Shown piece after piece: positions 45,860 to 52,401 of a DNA stretch of 52,401 bases. The first letter of the stretch is position 1. Each line of letters begins with the position of its first letter. Location: NCBI GenBank assembly GCA_021372555.1, contig JAJFUI010000093.1, forward strand, positions 1 to 52,401, given 5' to 3'. Under the pieces are notes generated by a model that worked only from the letters and a program-made list of their open reading frames with translations, made no database searches and had not been told where the DNA came from. The translations under genes were made by a program, and so were the position numbers. The stretch is from Planctomycetaceae bacterium. Its GTDB lineage: Bacteria; Planctomycetota; Planctomycetia; Pirellulales; Thermoguttaceae.

Positions 45860-45903
45860 GGTGCAACTCCTTTTGTCCGTGTTAGATTGTGATTGAAGCA
45901 ACG

Positions 45904-46563
45904 TCATCCCGCTTGCCGTAGCGGGGAGCGGGCGAAAATCTCCTTGGCTGGCACGCCCAAAACCGTGGTCTCCGGCCGGACATCGCGAATCGCTGCGCTA
46001 GAGACGCCCACGCAGGCCCAGTTGCCGACATGCACGCTCGGCAAGACCGCGGCATGCGACCCAAGCAGCACACCCTCTCCGATCACCGCGTGTCCGCAGA
46101 TGTCTACGTGCGACGACAAGGTGCAAAAGTCGCCGATGCACGCGTCGTGTCCCGCGCTAGCGGTGCAATTGATGTGCACGTGTCGGCCCAGCCGCACATT
46201 CGCGGTGACAATCGCGCGAATGCAGAGAACGCATCCTTCGCCCAAGATCGATCCCGTGCCCACATGGGCCGTCGGGTGGATGAGCGTCGCCCAGCGCGCC
46301 CCGTGCTTGTCAAGACGCTCGACGAGCCGGCGGCGAATGCACGGACTGCCCACCGCGCAAACCATCTTGGCAGAACCCCAGCGGCACTGATAGTCAATTG
46401 CGCCCAACACCGGCGGAAAGTCGGTGTACCCGGCCAGCGCGCCGGTGTTGTCGTCCACGAAGCCCAGCACGTCCCAGGTCGGCCGCTCGCGGTTAATGTC
46501 CTGCACGAGGTCGAAGACCTCGCGGCCGAATCCCCCGGCGCCGACGATGACTAATGGTTCCAT
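45904..46563 (-). CDS. PglD/NeuD-type left-handed beta-helix acyltransferase
   Basis: A 219-residue protein with a Rossmann-like N-terminal domain ('MEPLVIVGAGGFGREVFDLV', 'VLGFVDDN') that binds the UDP-sugar in PglD, followed by a hexapeptide-repeat beta-helix ('HVGTGSILGEGCVLCIRAIV'). The catalytic histidine is in 'INCTASAGHDACIGDFCTLS'. The C-terminus is 'VLGVPAKEIFARSP'. It N-acylates 4-amino sugars. Beside an ACP, reductase and ketoacyl synthase, the donor may be an ACP-bound hydroxyacyl group and not acetyl-CoA. The start overlaps the phosphoglycosyl transferase stop by 13 bases. Confidence 0.9.
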   Translation of the reverse strand: MEPLVIVGAGGFGREVFDLVQDINRERPTWDVLGFVDDNTGALAGYTDFPPVLGAIDYQCRWGSAKMVCAVGSPCIRRRLVERLDKHGARWATLIHPTAHVGTGSILGEGCVLCIRAIVTANVRLGRHVHINCTASAGHDACIGDFCTLSSHVDICGHAVIGEGVLLGSHAAVLPSVHVGNWACVGVSSAAIRDVRPETTVLGVPAKEIFARSPLRQAG

Positions 46564-47201
46564 TGCGGCTCCTCCCGGCTATCGATGCCCGAGCCTTGAA
46601 ACTCGAACATCGTCGCGCACGATGCAGCGCTGATTCCGCGGCCGCCGGCAACCTTCAAGGCCGTGGCGGCGAGAATCCGAACGTCCAATGCCAAGCTCCC
46701 ATGATCGACGTACCAGACGTCGAGCGCAAACTTCTGCTCCCAACTTAGGGCGTTCCGCCCATGAATTTGCGCCCAGCCCGTGATGCCGGGCTTGACGTTG
46801 TGCCGTCGCGATTGCTCTGGCGTGTAGCGATCAAGATACTGCATGAGCAACGGCCGCGGCCCGACGAGGCTCATGTCGCCACGCAGCACGTTCCACAATT
46901 GCGGCAGTTCATCAACGCTCGTGCGACGCAACAGCCGACCGAGCATCGTCAATCGCTCCGCGTCCGGCAGCAGTCGACCTTCGACGTCGCGGATATCGGC
47001 CATGGTGCGGAACTTGTACAGCATGAACGGACGCCCGCCGAGCCCCGGTCGCTGCTGTCGGAAAAGCACCGGCCGGCCCATCCGCCATGCAATCGCCAAG
47101 GCGACGATGCCCAGCACTGGCAGACACACCAGTAGCACTGTCGCCGCCACCGTCACGTCGATCGCCCGCTTCATAGCTCGTCGAACCATCATGCTATTCA
47201 C
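46551..47201 (-). CDS. Phosphoglycosyl transferase (PglC/WcaJ type)
   Basis: A 216-residue monotopic phosphoglycosyl transferase, which attaches the first sugar phosphate to undecaprenyl phosphate. It has one N-terminal membrane hairpin ('VTVAATVLLVCLPVLGIVAL'), 'PVLFRQQRPGLGGRPFMLYK', 'FRTM', the catalytic Asp-Glu in 'RRTSVDELPQLWNVLRG', 'DMSLVGPRPLLMQYLDRYTP' and 'RHNVKPGITGWAQIHGRNAL'. Length fits PglC without the extra N-terminal domains of WcaJ. The GTG start at 47201 shares GTGA with the stop of the glycosyltransferase gene; ATG codons three and four codons on are alternatives. It carries a C-terminal tail ('ATMFEFQGSGIDSREE'). Confidence 0.92.
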   Translation of the reverse strand: MNSMMVRRAMKRAIDVTVAATVLLVCLPVLGIVALAIAWRMGRPVLFRQQRPGLGGRPFMLYKFRTMADIRDVEGRLLPDAERLTMLGRLLRRTSVDELPQLWNVLRGDMSLVGPRPLLMQYLDRYTPEQSRRHNVKPGITGWAQIHGRNALSWEQKFALDVWYVDHGSLALDVRILAATALKVAGGRGISAASCATMFEFQGSGIDSREEPQWNH

Positions 47202-48475
47202 GCCGCGTGCCTGTGGGGCAAGGTGTCAACCCGCCCCACGTGGACGCCGTTGCGCCCCACGGCAGCCTCGAATACCCGATCGAACTCCGCCGCGCCGACG
47301 ACCAGCGACAAGTGCTCATCGTAAAATGCACGCCCGCGGGAGCCCATTGCTTCGCGACGTTCACGCCCCATCGCCCACAACTGCGACACCGCCGCCGCCA
47401 TGGCAGACGGGTTCTCCGGAGGGCAAGTCACGCCGCCGCCGGATTGAGCAACCAGGTTCGCCGCGTCGCCGGCGACAGCCATCAAAATCGGCCGACCCGA
47501 CGCCAGGTACGCCTGCGTCTTCGATGGAATCGTGATGCGGAACAACGGGTCGTCTTTCAAATGGACCATTGCCACATCGGCCAGGGTCAGGAATTCACCC
47601 ATCGCCTCCATCGGCTGCTGCGGCAAGAATCGCACATTGGGCAAGTGCATGTCGCGTGCTCGTTGCTCAAGCCGTGCCTTGTCGATGCCGCCGCCGACAA
47701 ACACGAACTGTGCTTGCGGGACGGTCGCCAAACACAGTTTGGCGGCATCCAATACCGTGTCCAATGATTGCACCAATCCCATCGTGCCGGCAAACACGAC
47801 ATTGAATCGCCCGGCCATGACTTGCCGTGCAGCGGATACGTTTGTCTTCGGGCCATTGCCACGCAGTCGTGTCTCGTCTGCCCAGTTGTAAATTACGTCG
47901 ATCTTCTCGACCGCCACACCGCGGGCGATCAACGCCTCCCGAAAGCCTGGCGACAAAACCACGATGCGATCCATGCGGCCATACACCAGCCGGCACCAGT
48001 GATTGAGTGCCGAAGCGATCCACCGATTTCTCATCATGCCCGATGAGACAACTGTGTCTGGCCACAGGTCCTGAATGTCGTAAACGACCGGACAACCGCG
48101 CAAGGCACGCAGCACCATGGCAGGCAGTCCGACCGTCGCCGGCGGATGGTAGGCGTAAATTACGTCCGGCTTCCTGACCAGCCACGGCCCGACCACCGAT
48201 GCGCTCAGGGCGAAGCTCGCGTAGTTGGCGATTCGCCGCAATGCCGACCGATCGTGACTCGGGTACAGCGGAACTCGGTTGACGACGATCCCGTCCTGCA
48301 CCTCCCGTTGCCAAGGCCGGACGCGATAGCCAGGATAAAGCCTCCCACCGGGATAGTTCGGGAAGCCCGTCAGCACTTCCACCTCATGCCCACGGCGGAC
48401 CAGCTCGCGCGCAAACGGCAAGCCCTTGAAATCCGGCTCAGGGCTGAAGAACTGACTAAGAATCAGAATACGCAT
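47198..48475 (-). CDS. GT4 glycosyltransferase (WbuB/FnlX-like)
   Basis: A 425-residue GT-B glycosyltransferase with 'MRILILSQFFSPEPDFKGLP', 'ARELVRRGHEVEVLTGFPNY' (the N-terminal acceptor-side motif of WbuB), 'PVVYDIQDLWPDTVVSSGMM', 'FNVVFAGTMGLVQSLDTVLD', and donor-site residues in 'LFRITIPSKTQAYLASGRPI'. WbuB-type enzymes transfer L-FucNAc, which suits the CapEFG genes just upstream. The ATG at 48475 is one codon after an in-frame GTG. Its stop overlaps the phosphoglycosyl transferase start. Probably a cytoplasmic-face membrane-associated enzyme. Confidence 0.88.
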   Translation of the reverse strand: MRILILSQFFSPEPDFKGLPFARELVRRGHEVEVLTGFPNYPGGRLYPGYRVRPWQREVQDGIVVNRVPLYPSHDRSALRRIANYASFALSASVVGPWLVRKPDVIYAYHPPATVGLPAMVLRALRGCPVVYDIQDLWPDTVVSSGMMRNRWIASALNHWCRLVYGRMDRIVVLSPGFREALIARGVAVEKIDVIYNWADETRLRGNGPKTNVSAARQVMAGRFNVVFAGTMGLVQSLDTVLDAAKLCLATVPQAQFVFVGGGIDKARLEQRARDMHLPNVRFLPQQPMEAMGEFLTLADVAMVHLKDDPLFRITIPSKTQAYLASGRPILMAVAGDAANLVAQSGGGVTCPPENPSAMAAAVSQLWAMGRERREAMGSRGRAFYDEHLSLVVGAAEFDRVFEAAVGRNGVHVGRVDTLPHRHAA

Positions 48476-48541
48476 CACGTCCTTCGTCCAGCGGCTAAGC
48501 GAGGGCGGTTGAACGGCTGAGGAGAGGATTACGGCGAGGCT

Positions 48542-49708
48542 TCATGCCGTCACCGCCGTCCCCGCTCCCAAAGGGCGAGGCGAAACCTCCGCCTTCCGCC
48601 ACACCGTCCGGTTCACATAATCCGTGTAACTCAAAATGATCCGCGCGACTTTCTCGGAAACGTTTGGCACGCTGTAATCCACAACGGGTAGCACCGTACG
48701 CCGTTCGCCGCGTCCCTGGTTCTCCAGAATGCGGAGCCCGTCCTGAATCCGCTGCCAATCGAGGCCAGTCATCATCACGGCCGCCTCTTCCATTCCTTCC
48801 GGCCGTTCGTGCGCGTCTCGAAGATTCAACGCGGGAAAGTTCAGAATCGAGGACTCCTCGGCAATCGTCCCACTGTCGCTCAAGGTCGCCCGAGCGTGCA
48901 TCTCTAGATGGACGTAGTCGCAAAGGCCCAGTGGCCGCAGCAACTGCACCCGCGAATCAAGCATTATTCTTTCCGCATCCAATCGCTTCCGCGTTCGCGG
49001 GTGCGTGGACACGATCACAGGCACGCCGTACCCAACGGCCAGCGCGTCGAGCACGCCGCACAGTCTGGCGAACTGCTCCGGCGACTCGATGTTCTCCTCC
49101 CGATGGGCGCTGACGACGAAGTAGCTGCCGCCGGTTAAGCCGAGCCGCCCCAGAACATCGCTTCGCTCGATCTTCGGCAGATAGTGGTGCAGCACCTCGT
49201 GCATCGGGCTGCCCGTCTTGATCGTGCGGTCCGGCGGTAGCCCCTCACGCAACAAATACTCCCGCGAAATGTCGCTGTAAGGCAGATTGATATCCGCGAT
49301 ATGATCGACGATCTTTCGGTTGATCTCCTCCGGCACGCGCTGGTCGAAGCAGCGGTTCCCGGCCTCCATGTGAAACACCGGAATCTTTTGCCGCTTGGCC
49401 GAGATCGCGGCCAAGCATGAATTCGTGTCGCCCAGAATCAGGACGGCGTCAGGTTTGATGGCGCGCAGCAGGGCGTCGCTCTTCGCAATCACCATCGCGA
49501 TCGTTTCCGCCGCCGTCGCTCCCGCCGCCGCCAGGAAATGATCGGGCCTGCGGATCTCCAGTTCCTCGAAAAAAATCTCGTTCAGCTCATAGTCGTAATT
49601 CTGGCCCGTGTGGACAATCACATGCTCCATGTAACGATCCAACGCTGCCATGACGCGCGACAGGCGGATGATCTCAGGCCGGGTGCCAACGATGGTTGCT
49701 ACTTTCAT
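48542..49708 (-). CDS. capG: UDP-N-acetyl sugar 2-epimerase (CapG/FnlC/WecB family)
   Basis: A 388-residue 2-epimerase of the WecB family. Catalytic residues are visible in '[18 protein letters not shown]' (Asp), '[20 protein letters not shown]' (Glu) and '[20 protein letters not shown]' (His). '[19 protein letters not shown]' is the UDP-binding region. The 'MEAGNRCFD' wording is that of the CapG/FnlC branch, which finishes UDP-L-FucNAc, not of the WecB branch (MEAGLRT). It starts at ATG 49708, overlapping the capF stop as ATGA. Position after capE and capF gives the complete three-step set from UDP-GlcNAc to UDP-L-FucNAc. Confidence 0.9.
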   Translation of the reverse strand: MKVATIVGTRPEIIRLSRVMAALDRYMEHVIVHTGQNYDYELNEIFFEELEIRRPDHFLAAAGATAAETIAMVIAKSDALLRAIKPDAVLILGDTNSCLAAISAKRQKIPVFHMEAGNRCFDQRVPEEINRKIVDHIADINLPYSDISREYLLREGLPPDRTIKTGSPMHEVLHHYLPKIERSDVLGRLGLTGGSYFVVSAHREENIESPEQFARLCGVLDALAVGYGVPVIVSTHPRTRKRLDAERIMLDSRVQLLRPLGLCDYVHLEMHARATLSDSGTIAEESSILNFPALNLRDAHERPEGMEEAAVMMTGLDWQRIQDGLRILENQGRGERRTVLPVVDYSVPNVSEKVARIILSYTDYVNRTVWRKAEVSPRPLGAGTAVTA

Positions 49709-50862
49709 GCGGCCGCTCGCAAATCGACGGGAAGGAAATACGTATCCGCGCGGTCGGGATCAAACAGCTCGCTGGCCCAAAACAGGGTGACCATTTCGTC
49801 TGTGCCGACATTTGTAATCGAATGAGTGTAGCCGGGCGGAATATCCACGACGCGATACTCGTCGCCGCGAACATGGATGTCCTGCGTTTGATCGCCATTG
49901 ATGTGACGCAGACGAATCAACCCTTCGCCCGCCAGGACCAGGAACTTCTCGGTCTTCACGTGATGATAGTGATTGCCGCGGGTGACGCCGGGGCCAGTCC
50001 GAGAAACAAATATCTGACCGAACCAAGGCGATTTGATGAACTCGGCCAGACTGCCGCGGGCGTCGTGCTTGACATCGAGCCCGTATTCCATCCGAGCCGG
50101 CTCCACGTATGAGAGATACGTCGAATAAAGTTGCTGGTTGAAGCGGACAGAAAAGTCAGGCGTCCGGAGCGATCGCTGCATGTCATGGAAGAACTGGATC
50201 CGGCCCGCCAGATCACCAAGCGTCAGCGTGTACGAAGGAATTGAGTTGTTGAAGGGACTTTCCGACGGCCTTCTCTTTTGGCCCTTGTTTCCATCCTCGC
50301 ACTGCCCCATTTCCGCGACAAACGCCGCCACGACATCGTCCACATGTACCAAGTCGATCTGTCGCGCGGGATCCGAAATCTCGACCGGAAGATCCCGAGC
50401 GATGTTGTGGCAAAACGTCGCGACCACGGAGTTGTAGTTCGGCCGACACCATTTCCCGAAGACATTCTTCAGCCTAAAGATGGTGATCGGTGAACCGCTT
50501 ACCGTGGCATACTGGCGCAGGATCGCCTCCGCGTGTCGCTTGCTCTGTCCGTACGGATTGTCGCACTCCGCTTGGCTTGACGAACTTAAGACCACAAGCG
50601 GTTTCCGACCGCTCTGGCGGAGCAGGCGGCAGAGCTGCTCGATGGAACCGGCATTGCCCGACTCGAACTCCGTTGCGTCCTTCGGCCTGTTTACGCCAGC
50701 CAGGTGAAAGACAACGTCCGCCTGCGATGCGCCGCGGACGAGTTCCGATTCCGGCTGATCCAGGTCATAGCAGACTAGTCGCACATCGCTGCGAGCCCGA
50801 AGATGCGAGGCCACGTTGCGGCCAATGAATCCATTAGCGCCGGTGATCAGTACGGTCTTCAT
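49705..50862 (-). CDS. capF: Bifunctional CapF-type reductase with C-terminal cupin
   Basis: A 385-residue protein with two domains. The N-terminal SDR has '[20 protein letters not shown]' (cofactor loop), '[20 protein letters not shown]' and Tyr-Lys in '[15 protein letters not shown]'. The C-terminal ~110 residues are a cupin with metal-binding histidines in '[20 protein letters not shown]', and the fold ends near '[13 protein letters not shown]'. This is the CapF arrangement, in which the cupin epimerises C3 and the SDR reduces C4 to give UDP-L-6-deoxytalose-type 2-acetamido sugar. ATG at 50862; upstream in-frame codons do not look like protein. It lies 66 bases after capE. Confidence 0.93.
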   Translation of the reverse strand: MKTVLITGANGFIGRNVASHLRARSDVRLVCYDLDQPESELVRGASQADVVFHLAGVNRPKDATEFESGNAGSIEQLCRLLRQSGRKPLVVLSSSSQAECDNPYGQSKRHAEAILRQYATVSGSPITIFRLKNVFGKWCRPNYNSVVATFCHNIARDLPVEISDPARQIDLVHVDDVVAAFVAEMGQCEDGNKGQKRRPSESPFNNSIPSYTLTLGDLAGRIQFFHDMQRSLRTPDFSVRFNQQLYSTYLSYVEPARMEYGLDVKHDARGSLAEFIKSPWFGQIFVSRTGPGVTRGNHYHHVKTEKFLVLAGEGLIRLRHINGDQTQDIHVRGDEYRVVDIPPGYTHSITNVGTDEMVTLFWASELFDPDRADTYFLPVDLRAAA

Positions 50863-50927
50863 TGTTTTAGGAGCCGTCAAGATAGAAGTCTTCGTTCGCC
50901 CTCTTCCAACGAAAGAGGCCACACGTT

Positions 50928-51995
50928 TCACGCAGCCTTTCGGCGTTGCCGCCGCCGCGGGGTGATCGGCAACGTGGTGGCCGCCATCGCCGCTAACTCC
51001 TCTTGGATATAAGGCAGCGTCAACAGCATTTCGGCCATCTCATCCACATCGAGTTGACGCACATTGTGCGAATGGTAGTCTTCGATCTCGTCGAGCCGGC
51101 TCTGTCCGTCGGAGAAATATTTGGCATAGTTCAAGTCGCGAACATCCGCCGGCACGCGGTAGTAGTCGCCTTCATCCACTGCCCTAATCATTTCCTCCCG
51201 CGTTAGCAACGTCTCGTAGAGCTTCTCACCGTGACGAGTACCGATCAACCGGACGGGATTGTCCACGCCGAACACCCGCTTGATCGCTTCGGCCAGCGTG
51301 CCGATCGTGGCCGCCGGCGCCTTCTGCACCAACAAATCGCCAGGCACGGCATGTTGAAACGCATAGATCACCAGATCGACCGCCTCGTCCAGACTCATCA
51401 TGAACCGGGTCATCCGCGGATCGGTCAACGTCAGCGGCGTTCCGTTGCGAATCTGTTCAACCAGCAGGGGAATCACCGAGCCCCGAGACGCCATCACGTT
51501 GCCGTAGCGGGTGATGCAGAGCGTGCAACCCTTCTGCGCGGCCATCGCCGATTTCGCAATGGTCACCTTCTCCATCAACCCCTTCGACATGCCCATCGCG
51601 TTGACGGGATAGGCCGCCTTGTCCGTGCTGAGCACCACGACGTTTCGCACGCCGGCCTCGATCGCCGCCGTGAGCACGTTGGCTGTGCCCAACACGTTCG
51701 TCTGCACCGCTTCCAGCGGATAGAACTCGCATGACGGCACCTGTTTGAGGGCGGCTGCGTGAAACACATAATCGACGCCGCCGAGCGCGTCGCGGAGCCC
51801 CTCGGGATTGCGGACGTCGCCGATGTAGAACTTCAGCTTGTTGCTTCGATACTGCCGGCGCATGTCGTCCTGCTTTTTCTCGTCGCGGCTGAAGATCCGA
51901 ATCTCGGCGATCTTCGTATCGAGAAACCGCCGCAGAACCGCGTTGCCAAACGATCCAGTGCCGCCGGTAATCAGGAGGACCTTATTTCTAAACAC
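50928..51995 (-). CDS. capE: UDP-GlcNAc 4,6-dehydratase (CapE/FlaA1 type)
   Basis: A 355-residue member of the extended SDR 4,6-dehydratases. The cofactor loop is 'VLLITGGTGSFGNAVLRRF'. The FlaA1-type blocks are 'IRIFSRDEKKQDDMRRQYR', 'KLKFYIGDVRNPEGLRDALG', 'VDYVFHAAALKQVPSCEFYP', 'TNVLGTANVLTAAIEAGVRN' and 'VVVLSTDKAAYPVNAMGMSK': the Tyr of YxxxK is Met, as in CapE and WbpM-type enzymes. 'CITRYGNVMASRGSVIPLL' also fits. It starts at a GTG at 51995 that overlaps the previous gene's TAG by 8 bases; there is no good ribosome binding site, so coupling is likely. First committed step to UDP-L-FucNAc, or supplier of the keto sugar for the DegT aminotransferase. Confidence 0.94.
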   Translation of the reverse strand: MFRNKVLLITGGTGSFGNAVLRRFLDTKIAEIRIFSRDEKKQDDMRRQYRSNKLKFYIGDVRNPEGLRDALGGVDYVFHAAALKQVPSCEFYPLEAVQTNVLGTANVLTAAIEAGVRNVVVLSTDKAAYPVNAMGMSKGLMEKVTIAKSAMAAQKGCTLCITRYGNVMASRGSVIPLLVEQIRNGTPLTLTDPRMTRFMMSLDEAVDLVIYAFQHAVPGDLLVQKAPAATIGTLAEAIKRVFGVDNPVRLIGTRHGEKLYETLLTREEMIRAVDEGDYYRVPADVRDLNYAKYFSDGQSRLDEIEDYHSHNVRQLDVDEMAEMLLTLPYIQEELAAMAATTLPITPRRRQRRKAA

Positions 51996-52401
51996 GTTGC
52001 CCGTCCTTCGTCTGAGAAAAGTGTGATCGTCGAGGCGATGGCCGTGTGCTGCCGCTCTTCCTGCGGTTGGCATCAAGCGACTCGCTGATGGCCCGCCGAA
52101 ATCGCTCGCGCCCCGCTGTCGCCTCGAACCATTGCATGGCATGGCGTCGGCCATTCTCGCCGAAGCGATTTCGGTACGTAGCATCGATGAGTAACCGTCG
52201 CAAGTCGGCAAGCATTGCAGCACGATCGCTCTGGCCGATAGTCAACCCCGCGCCGGCTGCCTCAATCATTCGAGCCGAGCCGATTTCCGTCGGCCCAAAC
52301 ATTAGGACGCCGCGCCCCGCCATCATGTACTGACTCAGCTTGGTCGAGAACGAAAGCCGCGTATAATTTGCGACCGCCGGATCAAAGCTCTCGGCATGCA
52401 C
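51988..52401 (-). CDS. Glycosyltransferase, C-terminal part, cut by window edge
   Basis: The last 137 residues of a glycosyltransferase, open to the end of the window. They show a GT-B C-terminal domain: 'NYTRLSFSTKLSQYMMAGRG', 'LMFGPTEIGSARMIEAAGAG' and 'RNRFGENGRRHAMQWFEA'. In GT4 enzymes 'K...Y..AGR...' and 'E..G' form part of the nucleotide-sugar site. The N-terminus lies beyond base 52401. The stop overlaps the CapE start, so it is the upstream neighbour in the same unit. Donor and acceptor cannot be told from this part. Confidence 0.75.
   Translation of the reverse strand: MHAESFDPAVANYTRLSFSTKLSQYMMAGRGVLMFGPTEIGSARMIEAAGAGLTIGQSDRAAMLADLRRLLIDATYRNRFGENGRRHAMQWFEATAGRERFRRAISESLDANRRKSGSTRPSPRRSHFSQTKDGQRV

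Overview
The window looks like a chromosomal segment of a high-GC planctomycete, probably of the Pirellulales type. That is an inference from gene content and style: zinc-ribbon 'MWRC.KCGG' proteins, an L,D-transpeptidase with a long Pro/Ser/Thr linker, many repeat-derived in-frame insertions in core proteins, and stem-loop repeat islands. No database search was possible. No rRNA, tRNA, CRISPR array, insertion sequence or phage gene was seen.

Layout. 1-4107 (minus): gatB (cut by the window edge), gatA, msrB with an N-terminal zinc ribbon, and two tandem-duplicated membrane proteins. 4342-6048 (plus): a thiamine-diphosphate 2-keto-acid decarboxylase. 6126-9018 (minus): a lipoate-related cluster containing a lipoyl-like domain without its lysine, lipA, a hypothetical gene, a stem-loop array, and a LipB-like protein lacking both expected catalytic residues. 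9170-12660 (plus): smpB, then an ABC ATPase, a FtsX-type permease with a His/Asp-rich loop, and a DUF3299 protein. 12719-20009 (minus): GH5 glycosidase, pheA, HAD phosphatase, esterase and a large exported TPR protein. 20104-27092: a trehalose locus with treT-DUF5752 (minus) divergent from treZ-treY (plus). 27331-34057 (plus): a B12-binding radical SAM protein and a 1432-residue hybrid histidine kinase. 34092-40054: homocysteine methyltransferase family protein, a small hypothetical, an L,D-transpeptidase, pyrE, metK (with a near-consensus promoter) and a membrane hypothetical.

40084-52401 (minus) is a sugar and cell-surface glycan region. It starts with nagA/nagB and a DegT aminotransferase. 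A tightly packed and largely overlapping cluster follows. Read in the direction of transcription it runs: glycosyltransferase (cut by the edge), capE, capF, capG/wecB, GT4 glycosyltransferase, phosphoglycosyl transferase, PglD-like acyltransferase, acyl carrier protein, SDR reductase, ketoacyl synthase III, a decayed tandem copy of that synthase, and the DegT aminotransferase. CapEFG should supply UDP-L-FucNAc. The synthase/reductase/ACP set could build a short 3-hydroxyacyl group for N-acylation of an amino sugar made by the aminotransferase.

The most unusual signals are: (1) short repeat families, normally intergenic, carried in frame inside essential enzymes (lipA, gatA, probably treY and others); (2) the lipoate cluster whose acceptor domain and transferase have both lost their key residues next to an intact lipA; (3) the dedicated mini fatty-acid module in the glycan cluster with its pseudogene; (4) a duplication at 2948-4107 that moved a zinc ribbon between genes.
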